From positions 71,773,562 to 71,837,561 of the forward strand of contig OY288242.1 in NCBI GenBank assembly GCA_958450325.1: DNA of 64,000 bases, given 5' to 3'. Position 1 is the first letter of the stretch. Every line of letters starts with the position of its first letter. The position numbers and the translations under genes were made by a program. The notes below the pieces were generated by a model that was not told the origin of the DNA, did no database searches, and worked only from the letters and a program-made list of their open reading frames with translations. Shown piece after piece: positions 32,452 through 44,858 of this stretch. Origin of the DNA: Agrostemma githago. Its lineage: Eukaryota > Streptophyta > Magnoliopsida > Caryophyllales > Caryophyllaceae.

Positions 32452-33410
32452 TTGCGTATGGCGATTGTGAATTTTGTTATGTAAAGAGGAAGTCGAGTAA
32501 AATGGCTCGAACTTTGATCGGGATAAGTTTTGATAATGCGAGATCTGATTTCCATGTCTGGCCCTAATGGTTAGGGGTATCGTATGGAGCTTGAATCCTC
32601 AAAATTCCGGGCTGTCTCTGGCCTGGGTCTCGGGACGGTCTTGAGGGTTGTAATGGGGGAAGGCTAAATGTGGTGTTAGCTGACCAACTTGATTGTTTCT
32701 CCTCTATTTGATGGTATGAGTATTGATAATTGACCGTACCCTGGTCATGGGACTTCCACTTGAATTGACCGTTGATCATGGTCATGGGTTTTTGGGAGTT
32801 CTTTTTTTATCATGGCCAGCTCTTTTGTTTTGGGCCTTTTGCTTTTTTCTTTTTTTTTTCTTGGACTCTTGATTTTTTTCGTCCAGATTTTTTTTGTCAT
32901 GGCCAGCTCTTTTGTTTTGGCCGTTTGCTTTTTTTTTCGGCTGGTCAGACTAACACCTAAGGTAGGGATCGGTTAGTCCTATTGGATGGGCGTTTTATTG
33001 TGGGAAATGGGCTTGCCTCCTGTCTTTAACCCAAACTAGGAGATTACCTAGATTTGTCATAGGATTCGATACCGCTCCTGCTAAGGGTAGTTATGTGGCT
33101 TTCTATAACAGACATGGAGTAGGTAAAAGGAAAACACGGGTCTCATTTTCCTGCAGTCATTATAGATGTGCCTATAATAGTCACGTGCGTGTGCTCACAG
33201 TGTATGATGGTGTTCATCATGTTCTCGGAAAAACATAAGGAAATTATATATGAGAGATTGAAAAGCTGACTTTATTGAATTTTAAAAAAAGAGAACAGAG
33301 TACAACTGACTCTGACTTTGAAATTGAAAGAAATAGAACATCCTAGACTCGGACTCAGACTCGGACTTAAACCAAATCTAGACTCTCGGATGGTGTTGTC
33401 AATTCAGCTT
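32452..33410 (-). other. Non-coding spacer between gag and the tandem array
   Basis: No gene supported. It contains T-rich runs with a repeated phrase CATGGCCAGCTCTTTTGTTTT (two partial copies near 32812 and 32898) and a region (33300-33400) ending at the gag stop. The missing pol would normally begin after gag. Confidence 0.6.
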
Positions 33411-34226
33411 CTAAGGACTCAAGTTGATGTCCAGTATAGCCTCCAAAAACGCTTCACCCAGATCTTCATTTTGTCGAAGATCATCTTCAATCCTAATGCC
33501 CATTTCGGTAAGCACTGCAAAGTTTGAAATGCCGGCATACCTAAGATGGACGCGATAAGAAGGGAGGAGGTTGTTGATGAACGCCTCCACTAGTGTCTTC
33601 TCGTTGGGCTTGTCTACCAACTTTACACTTTCAGCCCTCCACCTTTGAAGGTATTTAGTGAAACCTTCCTTAGGCTCTTGGGCCATAACCTCCAGAGTGC
33701 GCATGGTAGTCTGGATCTCGGCGTTATCCGCGTAGTTTCGCGCGAATTCCGTTGCAACATCGTCCCAGGTTTTGTATTTCTTGGGATCAAGCCTGTAGTA
33801 CCAGGCTTTTGGGTGTTTCTCCAGAGAGGAAGCGAGGAGATGCTTGAACATGGTCGATTTGACCCCCTTAACAGCCATAAAGTCCTTGAAAGCCCGAATA
33901 TGGAGCACCGGGTCTTCCGTCCCGTCAAACATTGGCAAGCCCGTTAAGTTGAGGTTAGCGGGCAGTTCATCGGTCAAGGGCGAGTAGGTACGGGCATTTT
34001 CCGTGAGGATGGTGTTTCTGGTGGTCGAGTGGACCTGTTCTTCAAGTTTGCGAACGGCGCTGACCAGTTCAGCTATGGGCCCCGTGGTTTCATTCCTGAC
34101 CTTAAAAGTCCTTTGCTCCATGATACTCAAACGGGTGGCAATGGTCGTTTGTTCGGCCCTGATAACCGTCAATTGGGCTTCAAGCTCAGCTAGGGAGGTT
34201 GCCAATTGGTCCAAAGTTTCTTGCAT
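33411..34226 (-). CDS. Retand/Tat-type Gag protein
   Basis: Gag forms the particle that packages element RNA. The intact 271-codon frame starts at 34226 with a coiled-coil N-terminus (LDQLATSLAELEAQLTVI) and then holds the retrotransposon gag domain (PF03732-like, about residues 100-230). Its motifs are GLPMFDGTEDPVLHIRAFKD, SLEKHPKAWYYRLDPKKYKT, DDVATEFARNYADNAEI, EGFTKYLQRWRAESVKL and LPSYRVHLRYAGIS. No zinc knuckle follows, and the frame ends soon after the domain, so it is shorter than a full Tat gag. With LTRs, primer site and gag intact it could still be transcribed and perhaps packaged by a helper. Confidence 0.9.
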   Translation of the reverse strand: MQETLDQLATSLAELEAQLTVIRAEQTTIATRLSIMEQRTFKVRNETTGPIAELVSAVRKLEEQVHSTTRNTILTENARTYSPLTDELPANLNLTGLPMFDGTEDPVLHIRAFKDFMAVKGVKSTMFKHLLASSLEKHPKAWYYRLDPKKYKTWDDVATEFARNYADNAEIQTTMRTLEVMAQEPKEGFTKYLQRWRAESVKLVDKPNEKTLVEAFINNLLPSYRVHLRYAGISNFAVLTEMGIRIEDDLRQNEDLGEAFLEAILDINLSP

Positions 34227-35620
34227 TTTTTGGTGTTTGGTTACCGGTGACCTGTCTGTAAGAATACCGCGTAATCAGAGAAGTTGCTTCGGAACTCAAT
34301 TTTGCCAAGGCATAGGAAATAGCGCGAGAGGAGAGACGACTCCAGTTTGACTCGGGTTAGACTCTCCTAAGACAAATGTGTAGGGTACGATTCTCGTAGT
34401 GACTGTGATTAATCACTCCGTCGGAGAATAGCCCCCAAGTGAGACTAAGGACTTTGATAGGACCCAGATGGTGTGGCATCTAAGTGACTCGAAAGTGGGG
34501 TACGTGAGACAACACGTGCAAGACATGACCCTTAAAGCAACCGTGATTGATCGCTCTGCTGAAGGGTAGCCCCCGACTGGGACTGAAGACTTTGTTAAGA
34601 CTCGAGTGTCGGATGAGTGACCCTTAGACGTAAGGACCGTGAACCTCTTGTTATAGGGTTATGCCTTGTAAAAGGTTGACTCGGAAAAGACACTTAGACG
34701 GGTGACTTGTGAAAAGGTGGGCCTTCCTCAGGATCCAACTATGTGGGTTGGGCCCTGTTCGAAGGAAGGTTCACGTGAGACATTCCCAGACTTTAGACTC
34801 GATTGTGTAAACTGGGCCAACCTTTGTAGGAGTATGTCCTATGTAGGTGGGCCTTGCCTTGACAAATAAGGCGGACTAGGATAGGGGGGAAAATCCGTGA
34901 TGTAAGATCGACGGAGTTTCGACGCTAGAGACTTCAACGACTTATGACACGACCCGACACTGCTAAATACGGGAAGTCTGAGAAGAGGAAGTTTTGAAAT
35001 ATGAATTTTTTGAAAAGCCCGAAATGAATCGGGTGGAACCGACCCTTTTCGAGAAAACGGAAAAGGTGGGCCGGGTGGTGGTTTGAAAATTTCGAAAATA
35101 ATTTCGAGTTTTGAATTGGGCATAATACCGGCTAGAAAAAGGCTATTTTGAGTAAAATCATAAGTCCTAAGTTCGGTATATGACCCGGGTTTTAAAAATT
35201 GGATATTTTGAAAAAAGGATGCAAATTTTGAAAAATGACGGTTTTGAAAAAAGATATGGATCAAGTAGCACGTAGTCATGGAAACAGTATAATGACGCCA
35301 TGTATGCTCTTAATCTAAGTCTCGGTAAGTCTATAAGGGTCTATACCAGTGTACATAGCCAATCAAGAATCGGGGCGGACTCCCTAACTCGAGTTGAGAT
35401 TAGGACATGCCGTAAAACCCATATGAATCGGCTAATGGACACCTTTGACATAACCAATTTGGACTATATCAACGGTATAGTGGGACGTCGGTCACGAGTA
35501 CCGGCCCGGGAAAATGGGGTTATGCATGAACCGTAAAACTAAAACGCGCATTGTACTAGTCAAACGATTTCTATTCGAGTCTCACCCTGAAGGACACAGA
35601 AGGTTATTAACGCATCAGTA
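34227..35620 (-). other. Non-coding leader between primer site and gag
   Basis: No convincing gene. Some Tat elements carry an extra ORF here; the longest frame (35279-34839) has no recognisable family, so I leave it out. The region is rich in GGGTGACTTGT/GGCC-type phrases. Confidence 0.6.
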
Positions 35621-35622
35621 AG

Positions 35623-35640
35623 TCCCCAGCGGAGTCGCCA
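35623..35640 (-). promoter_or_regulatory. Primer binding site (tRNA-Arg type)
   Basis: On the minus strand TGGCGACTCCGCTGGGGA lies three bases after the LTR end. From memory it matches the site assigned to tRNA-Arg in Ogre/Tat elements, a lineage hallmark. Confidence 0.85.
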
Positions 35641-35643
35641 AAT

Positions 35644-38158
35644 TGTGGACATGACATAGGTCCACCCCGACGCGGCCACGCGCGGGTTTGGGGAGGCGAA
35701 TGAATCTCCATGAGATGGTCAAATGGAAATTTAAATCGAAGTCGGAGTCGCCACCGAATTTTATTGTTATTCGGAACCGTTCGAGCCCACTCTATGTCGT
35801 AGTGGGCCGTGTACAAAATACGGCCCATTTCCGATGTCAGAGTTTATTGGGCTCGTCCCTTTTGCATATCGATATAGATGCCGACTAGAGCGGTTAATCG
35901 TATATTGAATGACTCTCGTTGCCAATGGTTTCGGACATCCGGAAACCACGGTTCTGAGTAAGGGGTGAGGGTACGTGTTGGGAAGTTCACTAAGAACACC
36001 CAACCCCGCCCGCACATTAGCGGCCTCTACTAGGATATCGAATGACGTTTTAATGCGCGCGTTAGTTGAACGATGAATGATTATGCAAACATTGTTTTCC
36101 TAAGCATGTGAGGAATTGAATGGGTTGCTTGGTCGATTTAATGCATGAAAAATCTAACGTCAAAGTTGAATTTTAGCATGTGAGATTCGTTTTAGTATAA
36201 TAAAACAAATGAAATAAAAAGGATGAATTTGCTACAAAACAAACAAACGAGTTAGTATCGATTTGTAAATAATAATATAGCAAATAAAATATACGAGATC
36301 GAGAAAATAAATATTAATCGAAATCTGAAAAATATTGTTGAAAAGAACGTTGTTTTGTATAAAAAACGAAGTTCGAAAAATAATAAAATAAAGACGGAAA
36401 AAAGCCGCGGCATAACAGCCGGCCGCGCGACTCGCCCGGGATGCCGGCGGGTCGCGTGGTAGCCTGTTTCGGTGCCGGTTTTCGAAAACTCAAAGTTTGT
36501 ATTAAATCGCGTACGAATATTGCATGATTCGTACTCGACTTAATATTTTCGATATTCTTTATATTCGATAGTTGACTACGAAATCAATATCAAATATTTG
36601 AAATAGTTTTGGAAAAGATATAAATTTTAGAAATCGATCGAAGAATAAATAATAAACGAACGAAAACGTAAAAAAAAGGTCCGGACGGTGTGCCGTCCGG
36701 CTTTTGGGATTTTGTTCGAAAATTGTTATTTTTAATAAATCGCGTACAAAATATGAATCAATTTGTATTCGACTTATGTTTTCGATATTCGATTATGAAA
36801 TCGATATCGGATATTTAGAATGACTTCAAAAAAGTTTTGTAAAAATTATTTGTTTTGAACGAGAAAAGAATTTTGAACGAAAAAGATGTAACGATTTTTA
36901 GTATCGTTGAAATCTTAATATAATTCTTTTCGATACAATATTCGATTATGGAAAAATCGATATCATATTTTTCAGAATATATGTTATGAAAATAATTTTT
37001 CGTTAATAACGATATTAGAAAAATAAAAAAATCGACTCTAGACCCGTAAAAAAAAACGAAACGGACGAAGAAGAGAAAGGGAGAGAAAGGAAGAAATCGG
37101 GTTTGAGTACACCCTCAACCTACATGCTCTTGTTGACTCGGATCGAAACTCGTCGGAATGTGGCTAGGCACGGGAGCGTCGAGGCAACGTCGGTTGGGTT
37201 AGGGTGGTACGGTCGAGACGGGTGAAGGTGTCGGGTATCGGGGCCGGTTTTCTTCGGGTTTTGGATGTATTATCGGTTTCTCGATGCTAAGGAATTATGT
37301 GTGTCGGGATGATAGAAAGTTGATATGTATGTATGTCGATAATGTATGTATTATTGTTGGTAAAAATTCCGTTGTGATTGTGTTGGATGCAAGGGGCTAT
37401 TTATAGGAAATTCCCGACCTTGGCTTAGGAGAGTTTGACTACCGCTTAGGATAGAAAACGTAGGAATCTGAGGGAAATAAGAATTCCGCTTTCTTGTGAA
37501 GGAAGAAAGGGAACACGGCAGGTTTGCTACTGTTTTGGGCTGTTTCGGCCGAGTGTTTTACACTCGGTCGGGTGTTCGAGTCGGTTTTTGAATAGGATTC
37601 CCGTTTGAGCTAGAATTACCGCTTGAGTAAGAAGCTGAGGAGAACGAGAATTCCGTTTTCTTGTGAGGGAAGAAAAGAGGAAAAACCGGCTGGTTGTGCT
37701 ACTTGGCCGAGTGTTTTACACTCGGTTGAGTGTTTGAATCGGTTCTCGGATAGGATTCCTACTCGAGATCGAATTCTACCTTAAACGGAATTGTTTATTG
37801 CTTTGTGTAGTTTGATTTTTTGTAGAATTGGAGTGTGAACTGGACACGTGAGATGTCACGGTCAGTCCGGAAGTTTCGGAAAAAATCCTTGACCGGGTTT
37901 TGACTCGGTCGCTAAAAGACGGTTTTACCCCTGGTGTCGGATTCGACCCAAATTAGTGTTATTTGACTCGAAACGACCCACTGGGCCTGAATTTGAGGTT
38001 GGTTTTGTGAGATTTGTACTCCGTAAAATGCCTAGGCCAAATGTCTATCATTACGAGCCCATTTCCGAGTATGTCAAGGCACGTTAGCGTCCGATCATCA
38101 TCGGGTGTTTGTCGGAAACTGCTATAGACACCTGGCAGTCAAAATGTGGGTGTCTACA
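35644..38158 (-). repeat. 5' LTR of the gag-only Retand-like element
   Basis: 2515 bp, nearly identical to 28209-30738. It lacks the 16-base segment near 36790. It drives transcription towards gag on the minus strand. Confidence 0.93.
37399..37406 (-). promoter_or_regulatory. TATA box in the 5' LTR
   Basis: On the minus strand CCTATAAATAGCCCC is identical in the partner LTR (29979-29986) and in the LTR at 53690-56099 (55501-55508). The solo LTR at 46626-49296 has a variant, TATATAAA (48769-48776). Confidence 0.75.
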
Positions 38159-38170
38159 CTGTGATATAAG

Positions 38171-38975
38171 CCCTGTTTGGTAAACAACGGAATGATATTA
38201 GTAGAAGCAGATTTAGAAAGCAGATTTGACTAGCAGAATCAATTGACAGGTTTGACTGACAGATTTATTTAGCAGAAATTTTTAATAGTGTTTGGCTATT
38301 AGCTATTTTAGATTAGCGGATTGTTTAACTATTTTGTAAAATGACAAAAAAGGACATAAACAATTTTTTAATTAAATATACGTCAATATATATCATACCA
38401 ACAATTTCAATAATTAATATCGTCGATTTCTTCTAATATCGATTAAAGTTGAACAAATATTAACACAGAAAGTTGATATTTTTTGAGTTTATGAAGTCTC
38501 AGCTGAAGCTTGCGAGTCGTGAATTAATTACTGCAACAAATAATAGTTTATCAAATTTATGTACTTCTTCCATTTAATTTTTATCTTCTCATTTTAATAT
38601 AATACTAAACCTATATATTAATGAGAAGATAACAAAATAGGGGAAGCTAAGTATAAAAAAAATCGAAGGGAGGAAAACGTACTTAGAATGATGAATTTTG
38701 TGGAAGAGTTTAGAATAATGAAAACAGGAATAATGAAAATATGGTTTAAATTGTAAAAGGGTAAAGTTGTAAATAAAGAAGAAAAGTAATCCGCTAAGCT
38801 CAATATGCTGCTCCTAGCAGCATATTGCAAAACGACATATTCGTCCCCAATATGTCATTACAATCCACCATTTACCAAACACTAGTACACTACCATTAAC
38901 ATATTTTGTGGTCAAACCGCCATTTGCTCTCAATATGCCGATTTTTGGCGGATCCGCCGTTTACCAAACACCCCC
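38171..38975. mobile_element. MITE-like element, GTTTGGTAAAC inverted repeats
   Basis: The left end CCCTGTTTGGTAAACAACGGA and the right end CCGCCGTTTACCAAACACCCCC are inverted copies. The interior is AT-rich and non-coding with repeated AGCAGATTTGAC phrases. A related but internally interrupted copy lies at 51720-52525. No convincing target duplication; the superfamily is uncertain. Confidence 0.65.
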
Positions 38976-39025
38976 ATAGTTTGTTGAATTTGTGTCTTTG
39001 TTTCTTTATGATTAATTACTTAATA

Positions 39026-39910
39026 CTCCCTCTGTCCCAGTGAATTCTATACGTTTTCTTTTTGGCACTATTCATGAGGTGGAATAATCTCGAATATAAT
39101 TTTCAATATATAATGTAAAATATAGTCATGTGAGATCTTTTTCGAATGGACTTAATAAGTACACTAGTATAGATCCCGCGCAATAATGCACGGTAAATTT
39201 AGAATTTTATATTAAGTGATTACTTATAAATATCTAATCGGTAAGTTAGTAATTTTTCACATTTTTAATCTTTACATTTTGATCTAAGAAAATTATTTAA
39301 AATTTCAAAGATGATAAATAAAATCGAGTAATCTTACCCAATGTAATTTTTTGATGAACATATTTTTTTTTTCTCACTGATTCCCTAATGAGACTTCTCG
39401 TATATTGATGGTATACTCTTTTTTTTGGCGTATTATAGTTGTTTCTCGGACCAAGCTTAGGTAATATGATCTCAACACTTAGTTTCGATAGTTGTGAGAT
39501 TTATACTTTGTTACATTATCATAAATATCTACGTATTTTTTTAATAGTATCACAATTATTTTCTTTGATTACATAAACATTTAACTTGAATTGAATTTGG
39601 ATATTATAATTATAGCATAGGATTTTTTTTACTTTGAAATGAAAGTGGATATTGTAATTAGAATAAGATAATATTTTAATATTAATTTGTTTTCTAATTG
39701 AAATTATAATGTTTTGGAGAGAAAACATGTCATGAGAAGTTGACACCTCACCCCATTTCTTAGGATTGTTATCCTCTTAGTAGTAAGAGGATTAAGATTA
39801 TCAAATTTTTAGAATTTTCAATAACACGTAAATAAAGATATGAACGAAATGAAATGTACCTCGACAAGTGTGAAAAAGCAAACGTAAAGAATTCATTGGG
39901 ACGGAGGGAG
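39026..39910. mobile_element. Stowaway-type MITE with probable nested insertion
   Basis: The inverted repeats CTCCCTCTGTCCCAGTGAAT and ATTCATTGGGACGGAGGGAG are flanked by TA (39024-39025, 39911-39912), diagnostic of Tc1/mariner-type Stowaway. At 885 bp it is longer than usual. A block from about 39163 (ACTAGTATAGATCCCGCGC) to about 39790 looks like a second non-coding element inside it. Confidence 0.85.
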
Positions 39911-39930
39911 TACTATATTATATCTTGATT

Positions 39931-40537
39931 GGCCGTTTGGTTCAACTTGTGTGGGTATGAGGTATGGGTTTGGAATGACCAAACTTATACATTGTGTTTG
40001 TTTGCCTTTTTTTTTGTTTTCATACTCAAACCTCAAACCCATGAAGTATGGGTTTCTCATACCCACCCCCACCCTTGGGTATGAGAGTATTACCTAAGTA
40101 TCAAATTAATAAAAGTTTTTTTGTTTCCAAAATATATTTATTGAAATTTGTTTGTACGTTTTTATTGTTATTCAACCTAACACGTGTTTTCTCAATGATG
40201 AAAATGTGCATAAAATAATTCTTACTCAAAAATAACACGGAGTATAAATTTTTGGTTAAAGCAATTTTTTCCTAAGAGACAAACATAAAAAAAATTTAAA
40301 AAAAATAATTGTTCAATCAAGTAAAAATGGGTAAAAAAATAATATTCTATCACAATAATAATAGATTTTTTTTATTAAAAACATTTTTTTTTCTTTAGAT
40401 TAAAAACATTTTTTCCTTGAGATTGCTCATACCAGAAATGAACCAAACACAAAGTATCAGGAATGGAGTTTCAAACCTATACCACCCTGATATGATTCCT
40501 CATTCCATACTGATACCTTTGTGCGAACCAAACGGCC
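39931..40537. mobile_element. MITE with GGCCGTTTGGTTC inverted repeats
   Basis: 13-bp perfect terminal inverted repeats (GGCCGTTTGGTTC and GAACCAAACGGCC) bound 607 bp without coding capacity. An internal GTATGGGTTT motif recurs in both orientations. The flanks (GATT and ATAATT) do not give a clear duplication; Tourist or hAT origin is possible. Confidence 0.75.
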
Positions 40538-40760
40538 ATAATTAAAGAAGAATAGAAGTATAGAACAAAGTAAATAAAGCTATGCACAATTGGACAAGCC
40601 CCAAATGATGTTTTACGAAAGAATAGAAAACTATGCCACTAGTTGTAAGTGGGTAGGATATATGTCTTCGAAATATTCTCTAGCATAAATAAACTGTTAC
40701 TACACATCTTTTTTTTAAATAACTAACTTCTTTATCCTTGTTATTAAAACGTAAAATAGG

Positions 40761-42330
40761 ATGACGGATAAGCGGAATCCCAAGTGATATAAAAACTTAC
40801 ATACATGGTTTAAAAATGACATTACCGCAAATGTTGTGAATCAAAATGTGCACCATGAAGATGCCAATGTTATGATTCAAGATGAGCAAATTGAAAACAT
40901 CGAAGTTGAGAATGAAGATGAGAAGCAAAATGAAAGAGTAGACGGTCCAGAAGATCAACATGAAAGCATAGAGTCCGAAAATATTCAAACTTTTGATATT
41001 ACATCACTTGAAAGAGATCCTGGAAAACGTCGTCCCATAGGTTCTTATCCTTTAAATGATCGTGATAACGTTAGAAGAGCCTACATAGTACATGGACCAT
41101 GCCAACCCTTTATGGTGAAATATCCTTGGACTAAAGATGGAACTCAAAAGCTAAGATTTGGTTATAAGTGGTTCAAAAGAATGGCCTTGGCTTGAGTATT
41201 CTCTTGAGAAGGATAAATCATATTGTTTTCCTTGTTTCTTATTTGATGATTACCCTTCTCAACATTCATCTTTTACTGAAGATGGATTTAATGGGTGAAA
41301 GAATATGATGTCGTAACAATCGGATGTTTTATATCATATAGGATGTCCAATGTCAATACATAATGCATCGATGAGGAAGTGGGAAAACTTTAGAAACCCT
41401 TATAGGCATATAGAGAGAGCGATCAACAAATTATCCTCACAAGAGTCCGAGAAAAACCGACTTCGGCTTATTACTTCGATTGAGGTTGTGAGGTTGTGAG
41501 GTCGACAAGGCTGTTCTTTTAGAGGTCACGATAAATTGGCTGATTCTCCTAATGATGGCAACTTTGATGCTGTTTTGAATTCTTTTAAGAGAATGAACAT
41601 TGAACTTAACAAAATAGTAAAAGATGCTCCTGGAAACGCCAAATATACATGTTCTATTATTCAAAAGCAAATTGCAAATATTCTTGCCAACAAAGTTAGA
41701 TTTATGATTCGTGGGGAAGTGGAAAATTCTAAATTTTCAATCCTTGTCGATGAAGCTCTAGACGTGTGAAATAAGGAGCAAATGTCATAATTATCCGTTT
41801 TGTCAATCATGAAGGGCTAATTAGAGAGCGGTTTTTGAAGGTGGTTAGTGTTCTTGACACTTGTTCTCAAACTTTGAAAGATGAAATATTCATAGTTCTT
41901 TCCCATTATGATCTCCAAATAAAAATATACGCGGCCAAGGGTATGATGGTGCAAGCAATATGCGTGGCCAATTTAATGGCTTGCAAGCTTTGTTTTTAAA
42001 AAAATGTCTGTACTCGTATTATGTGCATTGTTTTGCACATCGCTTGCAATTGTCTTTAAATATCGCAGCTAAAGGAGTGCATGACGTGTGGCAATTTTTT
42101 TCTACTTTGACTATGATTGTCAACTTTGTTGATTCTTCAGCAAAAAGACACTCAATATTAAAAGCGTGCAAAGAAGGACAAGTTTCAGAATTAGTGGTCG
42201 CTGGCACACTTGAGACTGGGACGTGTAAAAACCAAGGTTGCACTTTACAAAGACCAGCAGCTACTCATTGGGGTTCACATTTACATTCCATTAAAAGTCT
42301 TATTAAGTTATTCAAAGCTACTTGAACAAT
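40761..42330 (+). pseudogene. hAT transposase (TTF zinc finger, DUF4371), N-terminal and central part
   Basis: The ATG at 40761 (MTDKRNPK, then a stop) opens a frame with an acidic stretch and SLERDPGKRRPIGSYPLNDR. It is followed in shifted frames by the TTF-type zinc-finger region (WLEYSLEKDKSYCFPCFLFD). From about 41520 the DUF4371 region appears: FDAVLNSFKRMNIELNKIVK, GEVENSKFSILVDEALDV with the catalytic-type Asp, then NMRGQFNGLQALFLKKC, YYVHCFAHRLQLSLNIAA and ATHWGSHLHSIKSLIKLF. Several stops and frameshifts show it is dead. It ends at the CACTA insertion at 42331 and resumes at 46145. Nuclear DNA transposition is the family role. Confidence 0.9.
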
Positions 42331-42350
42331 CACTACTAAAAACAGTGGAA

Positions 42351-42705
42351 ATTGCGGCGGACAGACTGCGTCGGATTAATAATCCGACGCAAGTATTAAA
42401 GTTGCGTCGTGTAATCCGACGCTAAATAATTGCGTCGGATTACCCGATGCAATCTGCCTCAATGTAACAGGCGCCAACATTTTCTTTGTTGGCGCCACTA
42501 TGTCAATGATTTGCGTCGGATTAACCGACGCAAATCCGACCCAAACCCGGATTTTGTGTCGGCTAATCCGACGCAAATATGGTCGAGTCAACACGTCATA
42601 TGATGCGGCCAGTCAGCGAGTCACCAGGACTGCATCGGAATAGCCGACGCAAAATTGAAATCTGCGTCAGAATTTGCGTCAGCTATTCCGACGCAATGTT
42701 TTTTA
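42351..42705. repeat. CACTA 2 left subterminal repeats (TTGCGTCGGATTA)
   Basis: About fourteen copies of GCGTCGG or CCGACGC occur in both orientations, often paired as TTGCGTCGG...CCGACGCAA. The right counterpart occupies 45765-46125. Confidence 0.88.
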
Positions 42706-43568
42706 ACTTAAAAAAAAACGAAATTTGCTCATTTCAGACGCACAACGAGCAAACCCCAAAAACATAACCCCCGGCGATTTTGACGAAGGCACACGAAACC
42801 CCCAAACCCCACCTATATTCCAGCGACCGGCGACCCTCCGACGACCCCAAGATCGACCTCTAGCGACGCCCTTCCTTGCCACCGTAACCCAGCCCCGAAA
42901 TCCGACGCCAAAACCCTAGCTTCCCTTCCACTCCCTTTTCCGTCGACACTCCAGCGACCCACCGGCCATCTTCCAACGATATTCAGGTATGATTTTCGTC
43001 CTTTTTTTCGATTTTGTTCTTCCCTTCACCTAGGTTTGTGTTGTTAATACGGATTGAGTTTTATTAGTTAGGTTAGATTTGAGGATTATTGAGTTAGAAT
43101 TGTTAGAATTAGGTTGTTAATTATGTTGGATTTTGTTAGGTTAATTATGTTGGATTATTAGAATTGTTAATTGTTGGTTAGTTTTTGGTTAATTGTTGGA
43201 TTTTGTTGGTTCATTGTTAGAATTGTGTTGGATTGATGTTGTTAGGATTGTGTATTGTTGGTTAATTATTTTTAATTAAGTTAGTTGTAGAGTATTAATT
43301 GGAGTTTGGTTTATTAGTGAAGTATTTGGAGTAGTAGTGGATTATTTGGTGGAGTATTAGGAGTATTAATGGAGTATTAATGGATATTTAGAGTAGAAGT
43401 GGAGTATTTGGTGAAATATTTGGAATATTAGTGGATATTTGGAGTATTAGTGGAGTAATGAGGATAATATTTAGAGTATTATAGTAGTTGATATTTGGTT
43501 TACTATAATGGAGTATTAGTAGTGGTAGTAGAAGTAGAAGATTAGTAGTTCTAGTAGAAGTAGAAAAT

Positions 43569-43604
<36 letters not shown>

Positions 43605-44147
43605 ATTGTGGTTAATTATGTTTAATTAAGTTAGTTGTGGAGTATTAGTGGGAGTTCGGTTTATTAGTGAAGTATTTGGAGAAGCAGTGGATTATTTGGT
43701 GGAGTATTAGGAGTATTAATGGATATTTAGCGTGTAGTGGAGTATTTGGTGTAATATTTGGAGTATTAGTGGATAATATTTTAAGTATTATAGAAGTTGA
43801 TATTTGGTTTACTATAATGGAGGATTAGTAGTGGTAGTAGAAGTAGAAGATTAATAGTTCTAGTAGAAGTAGAAAATTAGTAATAGTAGTAGTAGTAGAT
43901 TAGTGTTAGTAGTGTTAGTAGTAGCGATTTGGATTCTCTCCATTACTAATCAACGGTCAAGATATTGCCTCGAAACGATCCAATGGTCTCAACATTAAGC
44001 AATGTATGGTGAGGTGTAGATGAAATAATATATTTAAATGGATCTATTAGAGGTAATGGATGGTCCATTACTTTTGAAGTGATGGAGAGATCCTCACAGT
44101 ATTAATAGTACTATTAGTATTAGTAGTAGATTATTAGTATTAGTAGT
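42706..44147. other. CACTA 2 interior: CT-rich leader then AT-rich, microsatellite-bearing sequence
   Basis: 42706-42985 is C-rich and leader-like (ends CAGGTATGATTTTCG, a possible exon-intron border). 42990-44147 is GTTAG/ATTAG-rich with a TAG-trinucleotide run at 43570-43605 and repeated GGAGTATTAGTGG phrases. It reads as a decayed intron; there is no coding evidence. Confidence 0.55.
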
Positions 44148-44858
44148 CAGGCCCGTCGGAATGGGTGTTCACCCGATTCTAAGAACCGGGGCCCATAAGA
44201 CAGAGGGCCTCCAAATATAAAACTTTTAGCGCATGTAGTTTACCAAGTTAGTCTTTGGTGTAGTTGGTTGGGAACTTAGTCTTTGGTGCAGTGCGAAGGG
44301 GTTTGGGTTCGAAACATGTGCTGCCCACTTTTTCTTCTTTTTTCTTTTTTCATTTTTTTTTTGTGCGTGGGCTCTTTTAATTTTCCTCCTGTAATTTTGG
44401 ATTGATCCTTTTTTAGTTATATAATTTAACCCTATTCACATTAGATATTTAGTTGGATATCTTATCTTAAATAAGATTAAGAATTAGTTTTTAAAATTTT
44501 CCATAACTTAAATATGAGTTACTTATAAAATAATGTAGGAGGAGTTATCAAAATGAACTAACTTGTATTTTTTAATATTAAACTAAATACATAAATTGAT
44601 TAAAAATCATGAACAAAAAAAAATTTATCCCTCTCGAAGTCCTATGAATCAAATCCGAACTATTGGACAATGGTTTACACCAAAAAAAAAAAAGTTTGAT
44701 TTAAATCGTTTTACTAAGCAATGTGTACAATTATCTAATTCATGGTTTCGATTTGACATTTGATAATTGACCCCTTATTTTTTTGAGAAATATATTTATT
44801 TCGGGGGCTTCATTTTAATTTTTAGAACAGGGCCTCTCGGATTCATTTGACGGCCCTG
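44148..44858. mobile_element. Small non-autonomous hAT element
   Basis: It is flanked by a perfect 8-bp duplication TTAGTAGT (44140-44147 and 44859-44866), the hAT signature. Its ends are CAGGCCCGTCGGAA and CGGCCCTG (reverse complement CAGGGCCGTC). No transposase. A segment at about 44245-44310 contains GGGTTCGAAAC and a duplicated TTAGTCTTTGGTG phrase reminiscent of a tRNA-like SINE, but this is weak. Because the surroundings are TAGTAG-rich, the duplication could partly be chance. Confidence 0.75.

Larger units (their letters stand above)
28209..38158 (-). mobile_element. Retand/Tat-like retrotransposon, gag-only (TR-GAG-type) derivative
   Basis: Two LTRs (28209-30738 and 35644-38158) flank a 4.9-kb interior that carries gag but no protease, RT, RNase H or integrase. 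The termini are TGTGGACATGAC and GTGTCTACA. The 5-bp flanks are GTGTG (left) and CTGTG (right), a near-match target duplication. The primer site and polypurine tract are intact. Sequence after the left LTR (30739 to about 31100) matches that after the LTR at 56099, so this is a deletion derivative of the family whose pol lies at 58.8-64 kb. Confidence 0.92.

Noticed and set aside
32226..32567. ORFs with SRAKLVKSP / SFALGGFDEF repeats
   Set aside because: They are translations of the 25-bp non-coding tandem array on each strand.
34839..35279. 146-residue minus-strand frame upstream of gag as a Tat ORF1
   Set aside because: No recognisable motif, biased composition, and not matched elsewhere in the window; left as leader sequence.
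34839..35600. Endogenous pararetrovirus remnants considered across the gypsy-like pol regions
   Set aside because: All RT regions are accompanied by integrase or clear LTR structures, and no movement-protein or coat-protein motifs were seen.
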